Source: Bacteroides bouchesdurhonensis (GTDB taxonomy: Bacteria > Bacteroidota > Bacteroidia > Bacteroidales > Bacteroidaceae). Taken from it: a stretch of DNA of 64,000 nucleotides. The stretch is from assembly GCF_900155865.1 (NCBI RefSeq), contig NZ_LT707006.1:3574577-3638576 (forward strand), written 5' to 3'. This document shows, one piece after another, positions 1 through 7,559 of this stretch (positions are counted from its first letter, which is position 1; each line of letters begins with the position of its first letter). The notes beneath the pieces were generated by a model. It had not been told where the DNA came from, ran no database searches, and saw only the letters and a program-made list of their open reading frames with translations. Both the position numbers and the translations under genes were made by a program.

Positions 1-2
1 CT

Positions 3-50
3 GTGTTCGTTAAGATAATGGAGTTTTTTATACGGTTCACCAACAGATAA
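3..50 (+). CDS. Possible 3' tail of korA (alpha subunit), cut by window edge
   Basis: The bases before korB contain an open frame that ends at a TAA 12 bases before the korB start. In Bacteroidota the alpha subunit of 2-oxoacid:ferredoxin oxidoreductase normally lies directly upstream of the beta subunit, so this may be its last residues. Only about 15 codons are visible and they carry no diagnostic motif. The other two frames also stop within the first 20 bases, so the frame choice is an inference. Confidence 0.3.
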   Translation: MFVKIMEFFIRFTNR

Positions 51-62
51 GAAGAAGAAGTT

Positions 63-827
63 ATGACTAAAGAAGAAATAATCAAGCCCGAGAATCTGGT
101 TTATAAGAAACCGACTCTGATGAACAATAATTCCATGCACTACTGCCCGGGTTGCAGTCATGGTGTGGTACATAAACTCATTGCCGAGGTAATTGAGGAA
201 ATGGGTATGGAAGATAAGACCATCGGTATCTCACCGGTAGGATGTGCAGTCTTCATCTATAACTATCTGGATATCGACTGGCAAGAAGCAGCTCATGGAC
301 GTGCTCCCGCAGTAGCCACAGCTATCAAACGGTTATGGCCCGATCGTCTCGTATTCACTTACCAGGGTGACGGTGACTTGGCTTGTATCGGTACTGCCGA
401 AACAATTCATGCACTGAACAGAGGGGAAAATATTACTATTATCTTTATCAATAATGCCATCTACGGTATGACCGGTGGCCAGATGGCACCTACGACATTA
501 GTTGGCATGAAAAGTTCAACTTGTCCTTACGGACGTGATGTAGCGTTACATGGATACCCACTAAAAATTACAGAAATTGCAGCGCAACTGGAAGGTACAG
601 CCTACGTTACCCGTCAGTCCGTACACACAGTTCCTGCCATCCGTAAAGCGAAAAAAGCGATTCGTAAGGCTTTTGAAAATTCAATGAGTGGTAAAGGATC
701 TAACCTTGTAGAAATTGTGTCTACTTGTAACTCCGGTTGGAAGATGACTCCGGAAAAGGCGAATAAATGGATGGAAGAAAACATGTTCCCATTCTATCCT
801 CTAGGTGATTTAAAAGATAAAGAATAA
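63..827 (+). CDS. korB: 2-oxoacid:ferredoxin oxidoreductase, beta subunit (KorB-like)
   Basis: This is the thiamine-diphosphate-binding beta subunit of a cytosolic 2-oxoacid:ferredoxin oxidoreductase, probably acting on 2-oxoglutarate, which makes acyl-CoA, CO2 and reduced ferredoxin. The 254-residue protein has a CPGCSHG motif (C28, C31), a further cysteine at 61, the TPP/Mg motif QGDGD (101-105) and the downstream NNAIYGMTGGQ stretch near 129-140, all typical of short beta subunits. It lies 20 bases before the gamma subunit and is clearly in its operon. The exact substrate (2-oxoglutarate rather than another 2-oxoacid) is inferred from the length and context usual in Bacteroidota. Confidence 0.9.
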   Translation: MTKEEIIKPENLVYKKPTLMNNNSMHYCPGCSHGVVHKLIAEVIEEMGMEDKTIGISPVGCAVFIYNYLDIDWQEAAHGRAPAVATAIKRLWPDRLVFTYQGDGDLACIGTAETIHALNRGENITIIFINNAIYGMTGGQMAPTTLVGMKSSTCPYGRDVALHGYPLKITEIAAQLEGTAYVTRQSVHTVPAIRKAKKAIRKAFENSMSGKGSNLVEIVSTCNSGWKMTPEKANKWMEENMFPFYPLGDLKDKE

Positions 828-847
828 CGCTAAAAGTCAGCAGAACA

Positions 848-1390
848 ATGAAAGAAGAAATTATTATAGCAGGATTCGGTGGACAAGGCGTATTGTCTAT
901 GGGTAAGATTTTGGCTTATTCCGGACTGATGGAAGGTAAGGAAGTAAGCTGGATGCCGGCATACGGTCCTGAGCAACGTGGTGGAACAGCCAACGTAACT
1001 GTAATTGTAAGTGATGATAAGATCTCATCACCTATTTTAAGTAAATACGATGCAGCTATCATCCTGAACCAACCTTCCCTCGAGAAATTTGAGAATAAAG
1101 TAAAACCGGGTGGTATCCTTATATACGATGGTTACGGAATCATTAACCCTCCTACACGCAAAGATATTAAGGTATACCGCATTGACGCGATGGATGCAGC
1201 CAACGAAATGAATAATGCCAAAGCATTTAACATGATCGTACTTGGCGGTTTGCTGAAGCTTCTTCCTATGGTCACATTAGACAATGTCATCAAAGGTCTG
1301 AGGAAAACACTTCCGGAGCGCCATCACCACTTGATTCCAATGAATGAAGAAGCTATCAAGAAAGGCATGGAACTCATCAAGGAAGCATGA
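848..1390 (+). CDS. 2-oxoacid:acceptor oxidoreductase, gamma subunit (KorC-like)
   Basis: This is the gamma subunit of the oxidoreductase whose beta subunit is encoded just upstream; it contributes to the CoA-binding part of the complex. The 180-residue protein starts with the family nucleotide-binding loop GFGGQGVLSMGK (9-20), followed by the conserved PAYGPEQRGG segment near 38-47, and is full length for a stand-alone POR/KOR gamma chain. The 20-base gap from korB indicates co-transcription and matched stoichiometry. The gene is followed by an imperfect inverted repeat and then the next promoter, so it looks like the last gene of the operon. Confidence 0.88.
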   Translation: MKEEIIIAGFGGQGVLSMGKILAYSGLMEGKEVSWMPAYGPEQRGGTANVTVIVSDDKISSPILSKYDAAIILNQPSLEKFENKVKPGGILIYDGYGIINPPTRKDIKVYRIDAMDAANEMNNAKAFNMIVLGGLLKLLPMVTLDNVIKGLRKTLPERHHHLIPMNEEAIKKGMELIKEA

Positions 1391-1403
1391 TTAAAGAATA
1401 ACA

Positions 1404-1474
1404 GATTATGGATAATTGATAATTATTAGCTACGTAAACTGCGGATGCAACATAATTTTCAATTATCCATTATC
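1404..1474. repeat. Imperfect 23-bp inverted repeat after the KOR operon
   Basis: Arms at 1404-1426 and 1452-1474 match at 21 of 23 positions when one is reverse-complemented, with a 25-base loop. The arms are very AT-rich and lack a following T-run, so this is not a classic intrinsic terminator. It could still form a hairpin at the 3' end of the korC message, or be a dispersed intergenic repeat. Confidence 0.6.
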
Positions 1475-1494
1475 ATTAAATCAATTAAAGTAAG

Positions 1495-1502
1495 TATCTT
1501 TG
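1495..1502 (+). promoter_or_regulatory. Bacteroides -7 promoter box (TATCTTTG) for the porin gene
   Basis: TATCTTTG matches the Bacteroides sigma-ABfr -7 consensus TAnnTTTG. No clear TTG -33 element was seen at the expected distance. Transcription would begin about 6 bases downstream, leaving only a few bases of leader before the ATG at 1512. Confidence 0.55.
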
Positions 1503-1511
1503 CCTCCAATT

Positions 1512-3554
1512 ATGAGACGAATTTTACTTATATATATATTACTTTTCGTTATAGGCTTGACTACTGTTCATGCACAGTTCAATCAAGGTAACCGACAATA
1601 TGACGAAAATGGTCGTGACCAATATGGTAATCAGATTGACCCCGCCATGCTTCCCGATAAGCTGGACAGTACAAACGTAGAGGTACAAGGATTGCCACCT
1701 ACGCTCTACATGTGGCGTATCAAAAATGAATTGGGTGACCGGATCATGATTCCGGCAGATACTGCTTTCCATCATTTCCAAAACTCCAATCTCACAGAAG
1801 GACTTACAGGTCATTATAATTATTTAGCCAATATGGGTTCCCCCCGTTTATCCCGTATCTTCTTTGACCGCCGTTATCCGGAGCCAACGATTTTCATGGA
1901 ACCCTTCTCAAGCTTTTTTATTCGTCCCACAGAATTTAATTTCACGAACAGCAATGTACCCTATACTAATCTGACGTATCATAAAGCAGGTAATAAAGTT
2001 AATGGGGAAGAACGCTTTAACTCTTATTTCTCTGTAAATGTGAATAAGAAGCTAGCTTTCGGATTTAATATTGATTATTTGTATGGACGAGGATATTATA
2101 ATAACCAGGGGACTTCATACTTCAACGCTGCTTTCTTTGGCAGTTATATCAGCGACCGTTATCAGATACAAGCTATATACAGCAATAACTACTTGAAAAC
2201 GAATGAGAATGGAGGTATCACAGACGACCGTTATATTACTGCACCCGAAGATATAGCGAATGGAGTCAGGAAATATGAATCAATAAACATACCAACCGTA
2301 CTGGATGCGAGTGCAAACCGTAATCATAATTTTTATGTCTTCATGACTCAGCGTTACAACTTGGGATTCCGACGCGATATCCCTAAGGCTGAAAACGATA
2401 CGACACCTACCAAACAAGAGTTTGTACCGGTTACAAGCTTTATACATACCTTTCAGGTGGAGCGGTCAAGACATAATTTCCGTTCGAAAGACAACGTTAA
2501 AGACTATTATCAGAATACATATTTAGATCCTGAAGATCCAATCGTTAGAGATAGTACGATTTATGTAGGAGTAAAAAATACAATAGGTATTGCATTACTG
2601 GAAGGCTTTAATAAATATGCCAAGGCCGGACTGACTGCATTTGCTTCACATAAGTTAAGTAAATACTCATTGATGAACCTGGAAGGCTTAAAAGCCGACC
2701 ATTACAACGAAAACGAGATCTTTGTCGGTGGTGAGCTATCCAAGCGAGAAGGCAACATTCTCCATTATCATGCAATTGGTGAAGTGGGACTTGCAGGAAC
2801 AGCAATCGGTCAATTCAATGTAAAAGGAGATATCGATCTGAATTTTCCATTGTGGAAAGATACGGTAGGTCTGGTAGTTCGTGGAGAAGTCAGCAACCGA
2901 ATGGCACCATTTTATATGCGTCATTATCATTCTAAGCATTTCTGGTGGGATGACGATATGGCAAAAGAGTTCCATACCCGGGTGGAAGGCGAATTAAACA
3001 TTGCCCGTTGGAGAACTCGATTAAATGCCGGTGTTGAGAATATTAAAAACTTTACCTATTTCAACCAACAAGCATTGCCTGCCCAAAAGAGCGGAAGCCT
3101 GCAAGTAGTCTCAGCACGTTTCAATCAAGACTTTAAATTAGGTATCTTCCACTTGGACAATGAGGTTGTCTGGCAGAAATCCAGTGACCAGGATGTACTT
3201 CCTTTACCTGATTTCTCACTCTACCATAACTTCTATATGCAGTTCAAATTGGCAAAAAAGGTACTTAGTGTAGAATTGGGTGCTGATGTACGTTACTTTT
3301 CCAAATACTTTGCACCGGCATATATGCCCGCTACTGAACAGTTCTATCTGCAACCGGATAATGACCGTGTGAAGATTGGCGGTTATCCGATCGTGAATGT
3401 ATATGCCAACTTACACTTGAAACGTACCCGTTTCTATGTAATGATGTACCATGTAAACCAAGGAATAAGTAAACCGAATTACTTCTTAGCCCCACACTAT
3501 CCAATTAATCCACGTGTACTGAAATTCGGCCTTTCATGGAATTTCTATGATTAA
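1512..3554 (+). CDS. Putative outer-membrane porin (Porin_10-like)
   Basis: A secreted 680-residue protein that resembles the Bacteroidota putative porin family (Porin_10). It has a typical signal peptide (MRRILLIYILLFVIG, then an A-Q cleavage site near residue 21), long stretches of alternating aromatic and polar residues characteristic of beta-strands, and a C-terminal strand ending FGLSWNFYD, with terminal aromatic residues as in barrel proteins. I chose ATG at 1512; a TTG four codons upstream is in frame but overlaps the promoter box. The downstream solute-binding-like gene is 14 bases away and may be co-transcribed. The transported substrate is unknown. Confidence 0.75.
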   Translation: MRRILLIYILLFVIGLTTVHAQFNQGNRQYDENGRDQYGNQIDPAMLPDKLDSTNVEVQGLPPTLYMWRIKNELGDRIMIPADTAFHHFQNSNLTEGLTGHYNYLANMGSPRLSRIFFDRRYPEPTIFMEPFSSFFIRPTEFNFTNSNVPYTNLTYHKAGNKVNGEERFNSYFSVNVNKKLAFGFNIDYLYGRGYYNNQGTSYFNAAFFGSYISDRYQIQAIYSNNYLKTNENGGITDDRYITAPEDIANGVRKYESINIPTVLDASANRNHNFYVFMTQRYNLGFRRDIPKAENDTTPTKQEFVPVTSFIHTFQVERSRHNFRSKDNVKDYYQNTYLDPEDPIVRDSTIYVGVKNTIGIALLEGFNKYAKAGLTAFASHKLSKYSLMNLEGLKADHYNENEIFVGGELSKREGNILHYHAIGEVGLAGTAIGQFNVKGDIDLNFPLWKDTVGLVVRGEVSNRMAPFYMRHYHSKHFWWDDDMAKEFHTRVEGELNIARWRTRLNAGVENIKNFTYFNQQALPAQKSGSLQVVSARFNQDFKLGIFHLDNEVVWQKSSDQDVLPLPDFSLYHNFYMQFKLAKKVLSVELGADVRYFSKYFAPAYMPATEQFYLQPDNDRVKIGGYPIVNVYANLHLKRTRFYVMMYHVNQGISKPNYFLAPHYPINPRVLKFGLSWNFYD

Positions 3555-3568
3555 TACTTGCATAGCTT

Positions 3569-4405
3569 ATGGAATCAAAAGTGAAATCGAAAGTTTATAA
3601 ATATATATTGCCGGTTTTTACTATATCGGCAATCATTTTCGCATTCCGCTACTGTAGCAAACAAGAAATAGCTATCGAGCATCCCCGTGATTATGATGCC
3701 ATTGTAAAAGAGGGAGTTTTGCGCGTAGCAACCGAATACAATTCCATCAGTTTTTATGTAGACGGAGATACCGTTTCCGGTTTCAATTACGAACTTATAC
3801 AAGCCTTTGCACACGACAAAGGACTGAAAACAGAAATTACCCCCGAAATGAGTTTTGATGAACGCCTGAAAGGACTCAGTAAGGGACGTTATGATGTGAT
3901 AGCTTACGGAATATTGGCTACCAGTGAGTTTAAAGATTCTCTGCTGCTCACTTCTCCTATCATTCTCAATAAACAAGTACTTGTACAACGGAAAGAAGTT
4001 GGAGAAAATGATTCACTCTACATCAAAAATCAACTGGACCTGGCAGGCCGCACCCTACATGTAGTAAAAGGTTCTCCTTCCATCCTCCGTATCCGTAACC
4101 TTGGAAATGAAATCGGAGATACCATTTATATTAAAGAAATAGAGAAATACGGACCGGAACAACTCATTTTTATGGTTGCCCATGGAGATATAGATTACGT
4201 GGTCTGTGACGAAAGTATTGCCGAAGCAGTGGTCGATTCATTACCGCAGATAGATATTAATACGGATATCAGTTTTACTCAGTTTTACTCATGGGCCGTT
4301 AGTAAACAATCTCCTGTGCTGTTGGATAGTCTGAACACTTGGCTGGATAAATTCCAGAAGGGAAAAGAGTATCAAGAAATCTATCGTAAATACTACAAAC
4401 AATAA
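3569..4405 (+). CDS. Transporter substrate-binding (SBP_bac_3-like) protein, membrane-anchored
   Basis: A 278-residue protein with a hydrophobic N-terminal segment (about 12-27) followed by a type-3 periplasmic binding protein fold. The start of the domain reads GVLRVATEYNSISFY, followed by GFNYELIQAFAHDKGL and a YDVIAYGILAT segment, the usual order in SBP_bac_3 proteins and in the N-terminal half of MltF lytic transglycosylases. No transglycosylase domain follows and no ABC transporter genes are nearby, so its role is unclear: an orphan sensor or binding protein in the periplasm. A cysteine (FRYCSK) after the hydrophobic stretch could be a lipid attachment site, but the lipobox is poor. Confidence 0.75.
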   Translation: MESKVKSKVYKYILPVFTISAIIFAFRYCSKQEIAIEHPRDYDAIVKEGVLRVATEYNSISFYVDGDTVSGFNYELIQAFAHDKGLKTEITPEMSFDERLKGLSKGRYDVIAYGILATSEFKDSLLLTSPIILNKQVLVQRKEVGENDSLYIKNQLDLAGRTLHVVKGSPSILRIRNLGNEIGDTIYIKEIEKYGPEQLIFMVAHGDIDYVVCDESIAEAVVDSLPQIDINTDISFTQFYSWAVSKQSPVLLDSLNTWLDKFQKGKEYQEIYRKYYKQ

Positions 4406-4435
4406 TTCTATACAGATTAAAAGCAATCAATAAAG

Positions 4436-4466
4436 TTGTTCTTAATAAAAATTAGCCTTATCTTTG
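4436..4466 (+). promoter_or_regulatory. Bacteroides-type promoter: -33 TTG and -7 TATCTTTG
   Basis: TATCTTTG at 4459-4466 fits the TAnnTTTG -7 box, and TTG at 4436-4438 lies 20 bases upstream, the spacing expected for the -33 element. It precedes the oxidoreductase start at 4499 by 32 bases and is one of the best promoter matches in the window. Confidence 0.7.
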
Positions 4467-4498
4467 TCTTTTCTGATGTAAAAATAGAATAGGTATTT

Positions 4499-5485
4499 AT
4501 GAGCGAAAAGATTATCAAATGGGGCTTTATTGGCTGCGGAGAGGTAACGAAGACTAAAAGTGGTCCGGCTTTTCAGAAAGTAGCCCATTCAGAGGTTGTA
4601 GCCGTAATGAGCCGTGACAATGCTAAAGCCAAAGCTTATGCAAAAGAAAGAGGTATCAAAAAATGGTATGACGATGCACAGGAACTGATTGATGATCCCG
4701 AAGTCAATGCGATATATATCGCAACTCCTCCTTCTTCACACGCTACTTACGCCATCATGGCCATGAAAGCCGGTAAACCGGCCTATATTGAAAAGCCGAT
4801 GGCACAAACATACGAAGAATGTACCCGTATTAACCGCATTTCACAAGAGACAGGTGTACCTTGTTTTGTTGCTTATTATCGCCGATATCTCCCGTACTTC
4901 CAGAAAGTTAAAGAGCTGGTAGAAAACGGTTCTATCGGTAATGTCATCAATATACAAATTCGTTTTGCACAACCTCCACGTGATTTGGATTACAACCGTG
5001 ATAATCTTCCTTGGCGTGTACAGGCGGATATTGCCGGAGGCGGATATTTTTACGATCTTGCTCCCCACCAGATAGATTTATTACAAGACATGTTCGGTTG
5101 TATTCTTGAAGCAAGCGGATACAAGAGCAACCGGGGAGGACTTTATCCGGCGGAAGATACCCTAAGTGCTTGCTTCCAGTTTGATAACGGATTGGTGGGT
5201 AGTGGCTCCTGGTGTTTCGTAGCACACGATTCAGCCCGTGAAGACCGCATCGAAATTATAGGAGACAAAGGAATGATTTGTTTCTCCGTATTTACATATG
5301 ACCCAATAGCTCTGCATACCGAACGCGGACGTGAAGAATTCTGTATCGGTAATCCGGAACATGTGCAACAGCCGCTTATTCAGGCTGTAGTCGATCATCT
5401 GATTGGCAAGTCCACCTGCTCCTGCGACGGAAATAGTGCAACATTAACCAACTGGGTGATGGACAAAATTCTCGGGAAACTTTAA
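4499..5485 (+). CDS. Gfo/Idh/MocA-family NAD(P)-dependent oxidoreductase
   Basis: A cytosolic sugar or cyclitol dehydrogenase-like protein of 328 residues. The N-terminal Rossmann fold shows WGFIGCGEVT (8-17) for NAD(P) binding, then IYIATPPSSHATYA near 77-90 and the family signature KPAYIEKPMA (about 93-102), whose lysine is catalytic in this family. The C-terminal half has the substrate-domain motif GGGYFYDLAPHQIDLL, with the conserved histidine. Substrate cannot be read from sequence. It is followed 56 bases later by guanine deaminase; the pair may be co-transcribed from the strong promoter upstream. Confidence 0.85.
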   Translation: MSEKIIKWGFIGCGEVTKTKSGPAFQKVAHSEVVAVMSRDNAKAKAYAKERGIKKWYDDAQELIDDPEVNAIYIATPPSSHATYAIMAMKAGKPAYIEKPMAQTYEECTRINRISQETGVPCFVAYYRRYLPYFQKVKELVENGSIGNVINIQIRFAQPPRDLDYNRDNLPWRVQADIAGGGYFYDLAPHQIDLLQDMFGCILEASGYKSNRGGLYPAEDTLSACFQFDNGLVGSGSWCFVAHDSAREDRIEIIGDKGMICFSVFTYDPIALHTERGREEFCIGNPEHVQQPLIQAVVDHLIGKSTCSCDGNSATLTNWVMDKILGKL

Positions 5486-5541
5486 AAGTAGATTGGGAAA
5501 GTATCCTTCCTATAAAACTAACTGAAAATAGTATATCTTGT

Positions 5542-6015
5542 ATGATGACTAAAGAAGAACTTATGCGGAAAGCTATTGAGCTTTCCAAAGAGAATGTTGC
5601 TAACGGAGGAGGTCCTTTCGGTGCCGTCATAGCAACAAAAGAAGGTGAAATTATCGCTACCGGTGTCAATCGTGTAACGGCATCCTGCGATCCTACTGCG
5701 CATGCAGAAGTTAGTGCTATCCGTGCAGCAGCTGCCGAACTCGGAACCTTTAACCTTAGCGGTTATGAAATATATACTTCCTGCGAACCTTGTCCGATGT
5801 GCCTGGGTGCTATTTACTGGGCACGGCTGGATAAAATGTATTATGCTAACAATAAAACGGATGCTAAAAATATCGGCTTTGATGATTCCTTTATATATGA
5901 TGAACTAGAGCTGAAACCCGCAGACAGGAAACTTCCTTCAGAAGTGTTGCTACACAACGAGGCTATCAAGGCTTTTGAAGAATGGAGTGCAAAGGAAGAT
6001 AAGGTGGAATATTGA
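5542..6015 (+). CDS. guaD: Guanine deaminase / nucleoside deaminase
   Basis: A zinc-dependent cytidine-deaminase-fold enzyme expected to convert guanine to xanthine in purine salvage. The 157-residue protein has the zinc motifs HAEVSAI (H54, proton-shuttling E56) and PCPMC (C84, C87). The surrounding sequence (NGGGPFGAVI, DPTAHAEV, YTSCEPCPMCLGAIYWAR, GFDDSFIY) and the short C-terminal tail ending in an aromatic residue follow the Bacillus GuaD pattern more closely than tRNA adenosine deaminase TadA. ATG at 5542 is immediately followed by a second ATG codon that could also be used. Confidence 0.88.
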   Translation: MMTKEELMRKAIELSKENVANGGGPFGAVIATKEGEIIATGVNRVTASCDPTAHAEVSAIRAAAAELGTFNLSGYEIYTSCEPCPMCLGAIYWARLDKMYYANNKTDAKNIGFDDSFIYDELELKPADRKLPSEVLLHNEAIKAFEEWSAKEDKVEY

Positions 6016-6035
6016 AGATTTCCTCGTTTTTCGGT

Positions 6036-6043
6036 TATATTTG
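6036..6043 (+). promoter_or_regulatory. -7 promoter box (TATATTTG) for prmA
   Basis: TATATTTG matches TAnnTTTG and sits 26 bases before the prmA start codon, immediately after the guanine deaminase gene. No convincing -33 TTG was found at 19-21 bases upstream. Confidence 0.5.
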
Positions 6044-6069
6044 CACTTAATTTAGATTAGATAATAATT

Positions 6070-6921
6070 ATGAAATACTTTGAGTTTACATTTACCACTC
6101 TCCCTTGCACTGATACAGTGAATGATATATTGGCTGCCTTCCTAGGGGAAGCAGGTTTTGAAAGTTTTGTAGAATGTGAAGGAGGATTAACTGCTTATAT
6201 CCAACAAGCTTTATATGACGAATCAACTGTGAAGAGTGCAATTGCTGATTTTCCATTGCCGGATACAAAAATTACCTATACATATACAGAAGCAGAAGAT
6301 AAAGATTGGAACGAAGAATGGGAAAAGAATTTTTTCCAGCCAATTGTTATTGGTGACCGTTGTGTGATTCATAGTACATTCCATCAGGATGTTCCCCAAG
6401 CAGAGTATGACATTGTCATCAATCCCCAAATGGCTTTCGGTACGGGACATCATGAAACAACAAGTCTTATCATCAGCGAATTATTGGAAAGTGACCTGAA
6501 AGGAAAATCATTACTTGATATGGGATGTGGAACATCGATTCTGGCAATACTCGCACGTATGCGGGGTGCACAGCCTTGCACTGCTATCGACATCGATGAA
6601 TGGTGTGTTCGCAACTCTATCGAAAATATAGAACTGAACCAGGTAGATGATATTGCCGTTTCACAAGGAGATGCTTCTTCCTTGAACGGGCTAGGTCCTT
6701 TCGACGTTATTATCGCTAACATCAACAGAAATATTCTGTTGAACGATATGAAGCAATACGTTGCTCGTATGCAACCGGGATCGGAATTGTTAATGAGCGG
6801 ATTTTACGTTGATGACATTCCGGTTATCCGAGCAGAAGCAGAAAAGAACGGATTGAAGTTCGTTAGCCAGAAAGAAAAGAATCGCTGGGCAGCAGTTAAG
6901 TTTATTTATCCTATCGGATAA
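6070..6921 (+). CDS. prmA: Ribosomal protein L11 methyltransferase
   Basis: A SAM-dependent methyltransferase that trimethylates ribosomal protein L11. The 283-residue length is normal. The N-terminal domain is followed by a MAFGTGHHETT motif (121-131), SAM motif I LLDMGCGTSILAI (148-160), an acidic TAIDIDEWC strand end, and the post-II motif ANINRNIL, all diagnostic of PrmA. It has its own promoter box and ends at a bidirectional terminator, so it is probably transcribed alone or as the last gene from the upstream promoters. Confidence 0.93.
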   Translation: MKYFEFTFTTLPCTDTVNDILAAFLGEAGFESFVECEGGLTAYIQQALYDESTVKSAIADFPLPDTKITYTYTEAEDKDWNEEWEKNFFQPIVIGDRCVIHSTFHQDVPQAEYDIVINPQMAFGTGHHETTSLIISELLESDLKGKSLLDMGCGTSILAILARMRGAQPCTAIDIDEWCVRNSIENIELNQVDDIAVSQGDASSLNGLGPFDVIIANINRNILLNDMKQYVARMQPGSELLMSGFYVDDIPVIRAEAEKNGLKFVSQKEKNRWAAVKFIYPIG

Positions 6922-6962
6922 ATTCAGATACTGACTCTAGTGGCTCTTCAAAAAATAAAATT

Positions 6963-7014
6963 CCCTACCATTAATCGACCATTCTATATATGAATAGGAT
7001 AATTAATAGTAGGG
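6963..7014. terminator. Bidirectional hairpin between prmA and flavodoxin
   Basis: CCCTACCATTAAT (6963-6975) pairs with ATTAATAGTAGGG (7002-7014) with one mismatch, and the loop contains a further ATTC/GAAT pair. The gap separates two convergent genes, so the hairpin probably ends both transcripts. Confidence 0.7.
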
Positions 7015-7041
7015 ATAATTTATATAAAACGATACGTGATT

Positions 7042-7548
7042 TTACTTAAACTCTTCTTTGATTTGCACACACCACTCTTTTATCTTTTTTTCCGCTTGTT
7101 CAGATTGATTATCCAAGTCAATCACCAAGCCGCACCATTTACTATCGCGCAACGCACGAGAACGTTCGAAAGTATATCCTTCGGGAGAAGTGCAACCCAC
7201 AAGAATAGCTCCGTCACCTTCAAAAACTTCAGCCAACAGACCGATACCATCAGCAAAGTTCTCCGGATAACGCACTTGGTCACCTAAGCCAAAAATAGCA
7301 ACCTTCTTTCCTTTCAGGTCCATCGTGCGCAACTCCGGTATCAATTCATCCCAATAAGTCGGGAGTTCTCCGTCATACCAAGTAGATGCACCTACTATAA
7401 AATGATCGTAAGCAGCAAAGTCATTCTGCCAAGCTTGCTCAATGGGTACTACATCTATCTTGTCTTTCCCAAACTCTTTCTCAATCTTCTCCGCTACCCA
7501 AGATGTCTTTTCCGTTTTGGTAGCATAAAATAAACCTATCTTTTTCAT
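7042..7548 (-). CDS. Flavodoxin (long-chain)
   Basis: A 168-residue FMN electron carrier. The N-terminal phosphate-binding loop reads ATKTEKTSWVA (9-19), with the T-x-T-x-x-T pattern of flavodoxins; a second FMN loop contains STWYDGELPTYWDEL (about 55-69), and GLGDQVRYPENFADG near 94-108 forms the third contact region. The length and the extra loop match long-chain flavodoxins. It lies 11 bases after the E1 gene of the 2-oxoacid dehydrogenase operon, so it may be co-transcribed; a direct functional link to the complex is not shown. Confidence 0.92.
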   Translation of the reverse strand: MKKIGLFYATKTEKTSWVAEKIEKEFGKDKIDVVPIEQAWQNDFAAYDHFIVGASTWYDGELPTYWDELIPELRTMDLKGKKVAIFGLGDQVRYPENFADGIGLLAEVFEGDGAILVGCTSPEGYTFERSRALRDSKWCGLVIDLDNQSEQAEKKIKEWCVQIKEEFK

Positions 7549-7559
7549 AATTCACAGAG

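Noticed and set aside
1500-1511. TTG start four codons upstream of the porin ATG
   Set aside because: It overlaps the -7 promoter box and adds residues before a perfect signal peptide; ATG 1512 is preferred.
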